The position numbers were made by a program, and so were the translations under genes. Below are positions 1-6,827 of a DNA stretch of 10,812 nucleotides, in pieces. The notes beneath the pieces were generated by a model, which had not been told where the DNA came from, did no database searches, and saw nothing but the letters and a program-made list of their open reading frames with translations. Source of the DNA: Acidimicrobiales bacterium (GTDB taxonomy: Bacteria > Actinomycetota > Acidimicrobiia > Acidimicrobiales > Poriferisodalaceae). The stretch is from contig JASMKJ010000226.1 in NCBI GenBank assembly GCA_030749275.1, positions 1-10,812 of the forward strand. Direction: 5' to 3'. Numbering within the stretch: position 1 is the stretch's first letter; each line of letters starts with the position of its first letter.

Positions 1-584
1 ATCGTGAGACAATCGCTTCAATTTTGGATGAAGGCCTGCTCGCTCACGTTGGGTTGGTTACCCCCGAAGGACCAGTCGTAATTCCAATGATCTACGGGCG
101 CGACGACCAAACGCTTTACCTTCATGGTTCTCCTGCAAGTCGACTCCTCCGCGAAGGACGTGATACGCAACTATGCGTCACAGTCAGCCTTCTTGACGGA
201 CTTGTTGTAGCTAGATCTTTGATGCACCACTCAATGAACTACCGCTCCGTCGTCCTCATGGGGAGAGCATCTCTTGTCGAAGACTTCGACGAGAAATCGC
301 GAGCTCTCGATGTCATTAGCGACCACGTCATCCCCGGACGGGTTGAAGGCACTCGGCCACACCATGAAAAGGAAGTGAAAGGAACCTTGGTGCTTTCGAT
401 GCCCCTAGGTGAAGCGTCTTCGAAAGTCCGAACAGGGCCGCCGATTGACGACGAAGAGGACTACTCGCTTGACACCTGGGCTGGGGTGTTGCCACTCGGG
501 ATAAAGGTAGGGGAACCCATTCCAGACCCGCGCCTCAAAGACGGAATCTCTGCACCAGAACACATAGTGCAGTGGTCTCGCTAA
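1..584 (+). CDS. Pyridoxamine 5'-phosphate oxidase-family flavin-binding protein (5' end missing)
   Basis: The reading frame is open from base 3 to the TAA at 582-584. The residues before the first possible start (RETIASIL, ahead of the TTG at 24) already look like family sequence, so the gene begins left of the window and 193 C-terminal residues are visible. The frame opens with the split-barrel core (LDEGLLAHVGLV, then VIPMIYGRDDQTLYLHGSPASR), continues with the MNYRSVVLMGRA strand, and ends with the WAGVLPL...PIPDPRL tail. This is typical of the Pyridox_oxidase_2 / flavin-nucleotide-binding group of about 210-230 residues. These are small cytoplasmic FMN-, F420- or haem-binding proteins; most have no proven substrate and are not the PdxH enzyme of vitamin B6 synthesis. 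It stands convergent to the LLM gene, with only 3 bp between the stop codons and no terminator. Family confidence is high; the function is unknown. Confidence 0.87.
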   Translation, partial: RETIASILDEGLLAHVGLVTPEGPVVIPMIYGRDDQTLYLHGSPASRLLREGRDTQLCVTVSLLDGLVVARSLMHHSMNYRSVVLMGRASLVEDFDEKSRALDVISDHVIPGRVEGTRPHHEKEVKGTLVLSMPLGEASSKVRTGPPIDDEEDYSLDTWAGVLPLGIKVGEPIPDPRLKDGISAPEHIVQWSR

Positions 585-587
585 TAC

Positions 588-1613
588 CTAGTCAGGGAGG
601 TACGGGAGAACCTCTTCTCCAAACCGGCGCACTGTTTCCTCCAACTCGCCGTCGGAAACCCCACCCAAATCGAACATAAACAACTGCCGATTATGTCCCA
701 ATAACTGGTGAAGTTCGCCCATGCGATCTATGCACTCTTGAGAACTTCCTGCTACCGCCGGACCGGCTAAGAAAGACTCAAGATCAAATGGCATCTGGAC
801 TTTTCCGCCTGTGTTGTCGCTTACTAGTTGATCAACGAAGTTCCAATAATGACCGTAACGAGGAACAAACCTTTCTCTCATGTCTGCCCGGTCGGACCCA
901 ACAAAGGCGTGGCAACATGACCCGATGACGATTTCCTCAGGATTTCGTCCCGCTTCTACCCAGGCTTCTTTGTATTGCTCAACGATTGGCACGAACATCT
1001 TTGGGTGACCAAAGACAGACGGAAGCATCAGGTGGCACCCTAACTTCGCGGCCAGTAATGCCGAAGCAGCCGAACCAGCGCCGATCCAGATCGGCAGATC
1101 TCTAGTGGGTCTAGGCCGAATGGTGATGTTCTCAAGTGGACCTCGAAACCTCCCAGACCACGTCACGTTCTCCTCGCGGAGAAGTATTTGGAATAGTTCG
1201 AGTTTCTCCTCGAATATTCCTCGGGCGTCTTGTACATCCAACCCGAACGCGGGGTAACTCCGGCTGAACAAATTTCCTCGCCCGGCGACTATCTCAACCC
1301 GACCGGGAAAAAGGTTGTCGAGTGTGGAGTAGTCCTCGGCAGCCCGCACTGGATCGAGCGTTGGTACCAGAGTGACAGCGGTCGACAAAATGAGATCCGG
1401 TACGCGCTCGCCGATCGCGGATAAGACAACCGGCGGCGAACTCAGCATGTAGTCGTTGAAGTGATGCTCACCTATGTGGATGGCATCGAAGCCAGATTCG
1501 GCAGCCCAAACTGAGTAGCGAATCAACTGGCGGTGCCGCTCGGCTTCCGACAGTAATTGCCCAGTCACCGGATGGGCCAGATTATCTCCCAAGCTAAAAG
1601 CCGCTGATTCCAC
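588..1613 (-). CDS. LLM class flavin-dependent oxidoreductase (luciferase-like monooxygenase)
   Basis: This 341-residue protein has the luciferase-like TIM-barrel pattern. It shows an N-terminal strand followed by the GFDAIHIGEHHF motif (His pair at residues 50-51), STAVTLVPTLDPVRAAEDYSTLDNLFPGR, a glycine-rich GRGN at 111-114, and LPIWIGAGS at about 173-181. The EHH and GRG motifs resemble the Atu2307 (2I7G)-type LLM subgroup, which usually uses FMN; cofactor and substrate are inference. The start is GTG at 1613. AGGAAG sits 6 nt upstream and an in-frame TAG lies just before it, so no longer protein is possible. It is the last gene of the minus-strand block, 15 bp after the Rv3520c-like gene, and so is probably co-transcribed with it. 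The pair may act on related substrates, possibly sharing a flavin reductase encoded elsewhere. Confidence 0.88.
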   Translation of the reverse strand: MESAAFSLGDNLAHPVTGQLLSEAERHRQLIRYSVWAAESGFDAIHIGEHHFNDYMLSSPPVVLSAIGERVPDLILSTAVTLVPTLDPVRAAEDYSTLDNLFPGRVEIVAGRGNLFSRSYPAFGLDVQDARGIFEEKLELFQILLREENVTWSGRFRGPLENITIRPRPTRDLPIWIGAGSAASALLAAKLGCHLMLPSVFGHPKMFVPIVEQYKEAWVEAGRNPEEIVIGSCCHAFVGSDRADMRERFVPRYGHYWNFVDQLVSDNTGGKVQMPFDLESFLAGPAVAGSSQECIDRMGELHQLLGHNRQLFMFDLGGVSDGELEETVRRFGEEVLPYLPD

Positions 1614-1628
1614 AATATCTTCCTACTG

Positions 1629-2678
1629 CTACTTGTTCGTCCCAGCCAAATCGGCCATGAGTCGAATTGCTTCTTCTTGACCGGTGTTGATGTTTAAGCC
1701 GGTCAATCCACTATCGGACCACTGAAGGAATCTTTGTCTTATGCGATCAGGGGATCCGTAAAGCCCAGCCTCGTCAACGTATTCGTCCGGAATGGATTCA
1801 GCAGCCTCCTCCTTTCGACCGGCCAAATAAAGTTCTTGGACACGTTCGGCAACATCTGGATAGCCGCGCTGCACCATGTGCTGGTTGTGGAAATTGATGT
1901 CTTTATGTCCCATCCCGCCTGTGTACAAAGCGATGTTGTTTTTGGCTTGACGAAACACAGGTGTTAGATCATCCGTGATCTGCACCGGGCACTGCCCGAT
2001 GATTTCAAAATCTCGCCAATCTTTGTCGACTCCTCGACGTCGCGCTCGTTCGAAACCCTCTTCAATCCACGGACGAAAGTGGTTCATCCGTCCAGGCACG
2101 AAGTGCATTGGCAACCACCCGTCGCATAATTCGGCAGTCAATTTGACAGTTGCTTCCGACCCGCTTCCCAACCAAATAGGAAGGTCAGCGTTAGTGTGCA
2201 AAATAGAGGTCAACGGCTTCCCGAGACCAAGCGAGCCTTCGCCAACAAATGGAAGTTGATACTCCCGACCGTCATGCGTGACGGGTTCGTCACGAGCAAA
2301 AACCTTTCTCATGATTTGGATGTAGTCGCGCAATCGCCAGTACGGCTTACCCCAAGGTTGGCCATACCAGCCTTCGACGATCTGGGGCCCGGAGACGCCC
2401 AGCCCGACAATCATCCGATTCCCCCCAGCTAGAGCATCAATAGTTTGCGCTTGCATAGCCGCCATAGCCGGTGCCCTACCCGCTAGTTGGATAATCCCCG
2501 TGCCTAGTTTTATTCGATCGGTGTGGGCGGCGATATAGGCGAGTGGAGTCATAGCATCAGAGCCGTACGCTTCGGCAGTCCATACCGAGTGGTAGCCCAG
2601 TTCTTCGGCCAGCTTGATTTGCGCCATTGGCAGTCGGAGTTTGCCCCCGGAGTAGCCAAGCATTAGTGCGAGTTTCAT
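1629..2678 (-). CDS. F420-dependent LLM oxidoreductase, Rv3520c family
   Basis: The 349-residue product closely follows remembered M. tuberculosis Rv3520c over its whole length. Shared blocks include MKLALMLGYSGG at the N-terminus, TAEAYGSDAMTPLA (34-47), IKLGTGIIQLAGRAP, GLGVSGPQIVEGWYGQ (92-107), a PITHDG-like loop, CDGWLPMHF, ALYTGGMG and IPDEYVDEAGLYG. The Rv3520c family is placed among coenzyme F420-dependent LLM oxidoreductases of the cytoplasm, with unknown substrates. The length matches the family (about 347). The start ATG at 2678 is supported by GAAAGGA about 4 nt upstream. The gene lies 125 bp after the acyl-CoA ligase and 15 bp before the second LLM gene. If F420 dependence holds, the host must make F420, which fits an actinobacterium. 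Confidence 0.9.
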   Translation of the reverse strand: MKLALMLGYSGGKLRLPMAQIKLAEELGYHSVWTAEAYGSDAMTPLAYIAAHTDRIKLGTGIIQLAGRAPAMAAMQAQTIDALAGGNRMIVGLGVSGPQIVEGWYGQPWGKPYWRLRDYIQIMRKVFARDEPVTHDGREYQLPFVGEGSLGLGKPLTSILHTNADLPIWLGSGSEATVKLTAELCDGWLPMHFVPGRMNHFRPWIEEGFERARRRGVDKDWRDFEIIGQCPVQITDDLTPVFRQAKNNIALYTGGMGHKDINFHNQHMVQRGYPDVAERVQELYLAGRKEEAAESIPDEYVDEAGLYGSPDRIRQRFLQWSDSGLTGLNINTGQEEAIRLMADLAGTNK

Positions 2679-2726
2679 GGTTCCTTTCGTGGCGACGTTG
2701 TCCGGAGCACTTGGTGTCTGCCAGAA

Positions 2727-2732
2727 ACACTA
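2727..2732 (-). promoter_or_regulatory. Possible -10 element ahead of the Rv3520c-like gene
   Basis: The 125-bp gap between the ligase stop and the Rv3520c-like start holds TAGTGT on the minus strand, about 48 nt before the ATG. The same hexamer stands before the copper amine oxidase gene. It fits the TAnnnT pattern of actinobacterial -10 boxes, but I see no convincing -35 box 17-18 nt upstream. A match of this size arises easily by chance, and the gene could equally be served by read-through from the ligase. Confidence 0.2.
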
Positions 2733-2803
2733 CGGCTAGAAACGACGACGCTTTCCGCTGGATTCATTGTCTGTTGCTTTGATCTTGATGCACGGAAGTC
2801 AGA

Positions 2804-4288
2804 TCAGTTGATTGACCTATCTTTTCCTTCCCAGTACGGGGCTCTCAGTTCGCGCTTTAGGACCTTGCCCGGACCCGATTTCGGAAGCTCCTCTGAGCGA
2901 AACTCTACCGATCTGGGAAGCTTGTATCCCCCCAGTGATTCTCTGCAAAACTCAATCAGTTCTTCTGGGGTCAGACTCTCGTCTCTAGGTACAACCACAG
3001 CATGCACTTGCTCACCCCACTGTTCGTTAGGAACTCCGAAGACAGTGGCCTCCAACACTTTCGGATTTTGATAGATGACTTCTTCCACCTCGGAACAGTA
3101 AACGTTTTCTCCACCCGAAATAATCATGTCCTTCGCTCGATCAACGAGATACAGGTAACCCTCATCGTCCAGATATCCAATGTCTCCTGTTCGATACCAA
3201 CCGTCCTCTAAAGCTGCCGCTGTTTGTTCCGGCTTATTCCAATACCCCTGCATAACGTTGGGGCCTTGAACCAAAACCTCACCTGCTTCTCCCGCTGGTG
3301 CATCGATTCTCAAAGACACCCCGAGCGAAGGGTGCCCCACAGATTTTCCTCGACTCGTTCCAATAAGTTCCTCTTCGTGCCGTAGCCCTGTTACGAGCGG
3401 AGCAGTCTCCGTAGCGCCATAAAGATGGAGTAATTCAGCCTTAGGGAACTCTTCGTGAGCTCGTCTTAACACTTGAGTGGCAATAGGCGAAGCGCCATGA
3501 CAAATAAGGGTCAGACTAGATGTGTCCCTAGGATTCGCTGATTGAGCTTCGACGAGTGCTGCCACCATGGTGGGAACGGCCAAAGTCACCGAACACCGGT
3601 ACTTCTCAATTAGATCGAGACACAAGTTAGGTTCGAAAGCCGGGACAACGACTTGACAGACGCCTAGAGCCAAGCACTGAAGTACAGCGTTAGACCCAGC
3701 CGCGTGAAACATTGGTGCAACAACCAGGTAGGTGTCATCCCCGGTCACGGGCATCGTGATCTGACTGTGCAAAGTGTTCGCGATGAGGTTTCGATGACTG
3801 AGCATGACACCTTTGCTCTTACCTGTAGTGCCACCGGTATAAAACAGCCCGGCGAGATCATCCTCCTGTGTGTCGGCAAACTCCGAGGGTGAGTTTCCCG
3901 AAAGAAGCTGTTCGTATTCATCAAGAGTGACGACTTGATCGACAGATTCGTTTAGAGCTCCGGTCTCTTGGTCTGTGATCAAAAGCTTGGCACCAGCGTC
4001 TTCTAGGGCGTACGCCAACTCGGGCTGAGCCCAGCGACCATTCAAAGGAACGATCGCTCGCCCAGCGGCAGGTACACCGCAGTACAACTCGGCGTAAACG
4101 TCGGAGTTAGCCGCTAGCAAGCCAACGCGATCGCCGGAATTAACTCCGAGTTGATCAAGAACTGGGCCTACTCTTCGACATCTATCTACGAACTCTTCGA
4201 AGGTCCTCGTGCGATCACCGCAGACGAACGCCAGTTTCGTTGCGTGCATTGACTCTGCACGCACTAGGGGGTCAGAGATAATTCGCAT
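2804..4288 (-). CDS. Class I adenylate-forming acyl-CoA synthetase (fatty/aryl acid AMP-ligase type)
   Basis: This 494-residue enzyme carries all core motifs of the ANL superfamily in order. They are the P-loop YTGGTTGKSKG at 150-160, YGATET at 290-295, YRTGD at 365-369, the hinge region DRAKDMIISGGENVY at 383-397, and the C-terminal catalytic lysine (K475) in PKSGPGKVLKRE. It should activate a carboxylic acid with ATP to an acyl-adenylate and pass it to CoA in the cytoplasm. Chain length or aromatic preference cannot be read from motifs alone. There is no transmembrane segment and no carrier domain. The start ATG at 4288 has a strong GGAGGG about 6 nt upstream. It lies 67 bp after the copper amine oxidase gene on the same strand, so it may activate an acid derived from the amine oxidase product, although no aldehyde dehydrogenase is present here to link them. 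Length is normal for stand-alone ligases. Confidence 0.92.
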   Translation of the reverse strand: MRIISDPLVRAESMHATKLAFVCGDRTRTFEEFVDRCRRVGPVLDQLGVNSGDRVGLLAANSDVYAELYCGVPAAGRAIVPLNGRWAQPELAYALEDAGAKLLITDQETGALNESVDQVVTLDEYEQLLSGNSPSEFADTQEDDLAGLFYTGGTTGKSKGVMLSHRNLIANTLHSQITMPVTGDDTYLVVAPMFHAAGSNAVLQCLALGVCQVVVPAFEPNLCLDLIEKYRCSVTLAVPTMVAALVEAQSANPRDTSSLTLICHGASPIATQVLRRAHEEFPKAELLHLYGATETAPLVTGLRHEEELIGTSRGKSVGHPSLGVSLRIDAPAGEAGEVLVQGPNVMQGYWNKPEQTAAALEDGWYRTGDIGYLDDEGYLYLVDRAKDMIISGGENVYCSEVEEVIYQNPKVLEATVFGVPNEQWGEQVHAVVVPRDESLTPEELIEFCRESLGGYKLPRSVEFRSEELPKSGPGKVLKRELRAPYWEGKDRSIN

Positions 4289-4355
4289 AACGGCCCTCCA
4301 ATGTTGTTTTCACAGCCCTATGTTCGTCGCTTTGGCTCCTGAGAACAATTCGAAC

Positions 4356-6248
4356 CTAATGGCAATGACCCGCCTCAGTGGGAGGGACATCAATGGCGGG
4401 ATTCCTACTGAAGAATCCATCGGGGACGAGCATGAATCCAACGTATTCTGTGGGCATCACCGGATAATCCTCAACTCGGACGTCATGGGTGAGTCCGAAA
4501 CTGTGCCAAAGAGTTACGTCGGTGTCAGATACCGGACGGTTGTTGGCGGTAAAGCTTGGCAGGCCTTCCCCGGCGTTTCTCTGGGTGGGGTAGTCGCCTG
4601 CCGCATAACGTTCAGACTGCACCGTTGGCGTCACCCACAAATTGTGCTTGGCGAACATAGCGCGCTGCGCATGAGGAGAATCTTCCGAAGCAAACATTGT
4701 TGCCGTTGAGGAGGGCAACAACCGATAAGCAGTCGGACGTCCCAGTCGGTTCGTTTTCTCTGAACTCTCAATCCTCCAGTAACGGCTGGACGCTGAGTTT
4801 GTCTCTCTCATAGCTGAGTGTTCGGACGTCAGAAGAGTTTCGCGTGCAGCGAACGCGGTGTTGTAAGGGTTGTCGGGGCCGGGGGGTAGTGGTTCGGTGT
4901 TGACCTCAACCACGTTGTTGGTGTTCCCGTCAACGGCCATATCAAGCCGTATACAGAAAATGTGTTGATGGATCGGTCCCGCGACATTGGGAGCTATCTG
5001 TCGAGCGAACGTCAGGTCGTCGCCGTCGACATGGGCTCGAGTGGTCAGTATGCCAGTCAACTTGATCTCAAGCTTGATGGAACCATCGAGATGGAAGTAC
5101 CAGAAAAAGCCATACTCGTAATTCCCGACCGTCGAAATGCTGCTCACCACCAATCGTCGCGATCTACGCACTTCAACTTCCTCAGTCAGCATGTCCGTAT
5201 GCTTCCAGCCGATACCGAAGTCCTCCTCATGAATACAGATGGCGTTACCTGTGGTAACGACGGACCCGTCGTCAAGCATCTGAACAGCGTCGAGATAAAA
5301 GATTTCACCCAAACAATCACAACCGAGGGTCAGTGAGTTTGCGGTCATACCCAACCCGTACTCACCCGAATCGAGAGCATGCTTGAACGTTTGACTGGGA
5401 CGGGTATCGCCGTAAGGAACCACCATTTCGGCTAATGAAGCTCGGTCGACAACGGGCCTTTCTACTCCATCTTGTGTATAGGTGACCCGATGAATCACTA
5501 GGCCTTCGGTGTCGTCAACGACCATCCGGAACCGCCACTTCTGCCACGTGATCTCGTTGTCGTCAACAGAAAAACTGGTCCCTTCCGGTTGGGTTATCTC
5601 CACGGGCTTCAAGTCTTCTCGCAGGGGTCCATAATCGCTAATCACCGCGTCGACGTCGTAATTCCCACGTTCTGTGGGTAGTGGCCACTGACCAAAATCT
5701 TCTAGGTGTAAGACCTCCAAGCTGTCCACATCAACATGGACCATTAAGCCGTCGATCGGAAACGCATAGCCATTATCGCTAGGGCTTGGCCGGTGAAAAG
5801 CAATGCATCGCTGAACTCGTCGACCATCCTCGAACTCGAAGCCGTAGTCACCAGTCGGCCACGGATCTATTTGCACGGTAGAGGGGTCAGTGATGCCCCG
5901 GTGACGCAAAGCCTCTTGAAAATTTGGGTCGTTTCTACAAGCTTCCATTACCTTGAACAGCTCGACGAACCCGACTCGAGGCACAACCCCAGGGACAGCC
6001 TCCCAACGATCTACCTCCCGACGAGTTACCGAAACCCGAGCTTCGTAGACCTCTCCCGAGTGGCGAACCACTAAGTCCAGCCGTCGGTCGGTGCCATCGT
6101 CAGGTCGCCAAGCAGCGACTTCGTCCTTCGGTGGTTCATAAATACAACAGCCGTGAAAGGTAGACGTGTCATCGATTCGGCCAGCGTCACGCAATATGTC
6201 AACGCAGGTTTCAATTTCTTCTGCGGTCATCATGGAAAGTGGATGCAT
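4356..6248 (-). CDS. Copper-containing primary amine oxidase (TPQ-dependent)
   Basis: The 630-residue protein aligns by eye with the whole of Arthrobacter amine oxidase. The cofactor site is the NYEYG motif, with Tyr377 expected to become topaquinone. The catalytic base is Asp293 in the DSGEYGLG segment. Copper ligands are His427 and His429 in GPIHQHIF and His588 in FGLTHDVRVEDYPVMP. GCDC (309-312) and NAICIHEED (335-343) are also typical, and the ending GHCH matches family C-termini. The reaction is primary amine + O2 + H2O to aldehyde + NH3 + H2O2, usually as a homodimer with self-processed cofactor. I see no signal peptide, so it is probably cytoplasmic. The family N-terminus (HPLS...TAEEIE) begins at residue 2, supporting the ATG at 6248. 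No Shine-Dalgarno precedes it, but a -10-like box lies exactly 6 nt upstream. The gene heads the minus-strand block. The substrate (tyramine, phenethylamine, histamine or other) is not determinable. Confidence 0.95.
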   Translation of the reverse strand: MHPLSMMTAEEIETCVDILRDAGRIDDTSTFHGCCIYEPPKDEVAAWRPDDGTDRRLDLVVRHSGEVYEARVSVTRREVDRWEAVPGVVPRVGFVELFKVMEACRNDPNFQEALRHRGITDPSTVQIDPWPTGDYGFEFEDGRRVQRCIAFHRPSPSDNGYAFPIDGLMVHVDVDSLEVLHLEDFGQWPLPTERGNYDVDAVISDYGPLREDLKPVEITQPEGTSFSVDDNEITWQKWRFRMVVDDTEGLVIHRVTYTQDGVERPVVDRASLAEMVVPYGDTRPSQTFKHALDSGEYGLGMTANSLTLGCDCLGEIFYLDAVQMLDDGSVVTTGNAICIHEEDFGIGWKHTDMLTEEVEVRRSRRLVVSSISTVGNYEYGFFWYFHLDGSIKLEIKLTGILTTRAHVDGDDLTFARQIAPNVAGPIHQHIFCIRLDMAVDGNTNNVVEVNTEPLPPGPDNPYNTAFAARETLLTSEHSAMRETNSASSRYWRIESSEKTNRLGRPTAYRLLPSSTATMFASEDSPHAQRAMFAKHNLWVTPTVQSERYAAGDYPTQRNAGEGLPSFTANNRPVSDTDVTLWHSFGLTHDVRVEDYPVMPTEYVGFMLVPDGFFSRNPAIDVPPTEAGHCH

Positions 6249-6254
6249 GAACTA

Positions 6255-6260
6255 ACACTA
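6255..6260 (-). promoter_or_regulatory. Candidate -10 box of a leaderless promoter for the amine oxidase gene
   Basis: On the minus strand TAGTGT (6260 down to 6255) is followed by 6 nt (TAGTTC) and then the ATG at 6248. This places the expected transcription start on the A of the start codon. Leaderless mRNAs with this layout are common in actinobacteria, and it would explain the missing ribosome binding site. I see no clear -35 box, and the hexamer alone is a weak signal. Confidence 0.4.
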
Positions 6261-6267
6261 GGTCCGA

Positions 6268-6351
6268 ATGACTGAAACCGAAAATAACGTGCCAGTCGAC
6301 CTGAATCCTCCTAATCTGCAAGAGCAGACGATGGAGGACCCTAATGCTTGA
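6268..6351 (+). CDS. Possible 27-codon leader ORF overlapping the peroxiredoxin start
   Basis: A short frame runs from ATG 6268 to TGA 6349-6351. It encodes a 27-residue acidic peptide beginning MTETENN, containing DLNPPNLQEQ and ending EDPNA. Its last codons overlap the peroxiredoxin start (ATGCTTGA, 6344-6351), and the peroxiredoxin ribosome binding site lies inside it. That geometry is typical of translational coupling. I recognise no family; the only upstream support is a weak AGG 5 nt before its ATG. It may be a chance frame across a short leader, but it fills most of the 95-bp divergent gap. Confidence 0.22.
   Translation: MTETENNVPVDLNPPNLQEQTMEDPNA
6333..6337 (+). promoter_or_regulatory. 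Ribosome binding site of the peroxiredoxin gene
   Basis: GGAGG lies 6 nt before ATG 6344. It is the strongest Shine-Dalgarno on this strand of the window. It fixes the start of a gene whose frame would otherwise be dismissed, because it meets a TGA after only 43 codons. Confidence 0.8.
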
Positions 6352-6811
6352 GGCTGGAATTGCGGCACCACCTTTTACCTTGCTCGACCAGGATGCAAAT
6401 GAAGTGTCGCTTGGCGACTACGTCGGACAGTGGATACTGCTTTGGTGGTACCCCAAAGCAGCGACCCCGGGTTGAACGACTCAAGGACAGGGGCTCCGTG
6501 ATCGAGCCCCGGACTTCGAGGCGGCCAACGTCGCGATCTTGGGTGCTTCCTTCGACACAGTCGAAGAACAGAAGGCCTTCGCCGAAAAAGAAAGCTTTCC
6601 GTATGCGCTCCTTTCAGACCCAGATCGTGCTGTAGGAGAGTTATATGGGGTGGCCCGTGAACCAGACCATGATTTTGCCGGGTGGCCCCGAAGAACAAGC
6701 TTTCTAATCGACCCCAATGGGGTTGTGGCCAAAGTGTATGACTTCCGTGACAAACCAGATCTAGCGGAGCATGCTGCAACGGTCCTAACCGACCTCCAAG
6801 AATTGAGTTAG
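6344..6811 (+). CDS. Selenocysteine-containing peroxiredoxin (Bcp/AhpC-TSA type), UGA at codon 44
   Basis: Reading through the TGA at 6473-6475 gives a continuous 155-residue thioredoxin-fold peroxiredoxin. The N-terminus (APPFTLLDQDANEVSLGDYVG) leads to the active-site strand WWYPKAATPG. Residue 44, the family's peroxidatic cysteine in TPxCT, is encoded by TGA, and family sequence resumes at once (TTQGQGLRD). The rest is canonical: ILGASFDTVEEQKAFAEK (65-82), FPYALLSDPDRAVGELYGVA (85-104) and the catalytic Arg117 in PRRTSFLIDP. The expected role is cytoplasmic reduction of H2O2 or organic peroxides with a selenolate in place of a thiolate. The protein has no cysteine at all, so it would be a one-Sec enzyme resolved by an external thiol. 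A SECIS-like hairpin follows the TGA. GGAGG 6 nt upstream sets the ATG. It lies 16 bp before the GH13 gene and divergent from the amine oxidase, an H2O2 producer. Alternatives are a nonsense mutation of TGT/TGC or a sequence error, and the hairpin argues against both. selA, selB, selC and selD are not in this window. Confidence 0.85.
6490..6510 (+). promoter_or_regulatory. Bacterial SECIS-like hairpin downstream of the UGA codon
   Basis: GGGGCTC (6490-6496) pairs perfectly with GAGCCCC (6504-6510) around the 7-nt loop CGTGATC (6497-6503). The stem begins 14 nt, and the loop 21 nt, after the TGA at 6473-6475. As I recall the bacterial SECIS consensus, the apical loop holds 3-14 nt with a G in its first two positions and lies about 16-37 nt after UGA; this hairpin satisfies both (G is the second loop base). 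A lower helix is also possible: bases 6481-6485 can pair with 6514-6519, leaving one bulged C and a small internal loop. It would recruit SelB with Sec-tRNA. The hairpin lies within coding sequence and encodes QGLRDRAP in frame. Confidence 0.78.
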
Positions 6812-6827
6812 TTGGCGGCGGTACGCC

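Noticed and set aside
24..584. TTG at 24 as the true start of the flavin-binding protein
   Set aside because: The frame is open from base 3 with family-like residues before the TTG, so the gene is cut by the window edge.
4209..4709. 166-residue plus-strand frame
   Set aside because: It is antisense to the amine oxidase C-terminus and the ligase start, with no recognisable domain or ribosome site; a shadow frame.
6375..6779. Minus-strand frames opposite the peroxiredoxin (134 and 90 residues)
   Set aside because: The translations are low-complexity and Arg/Ser/Pro-rich with no family, and the plus strand holds a clear peroxiredoxin.
6539..6811. Separate 90-residue gene starting at TTG 6539
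   Set aside because: It is the C-terminal part of the peroxiredoxin. There is no ribosome site, it would begin mid-domain, and the frame is continuous with ATG 6344 apart from the single TGA.
6344..6811. Peroxiredoxin as a frameshifted or decayed pseudogene
   Set aside because: There is no frame change and no other stop. The lone TGA falls on the catalytic codon and is followed by a well-placed hairpin.
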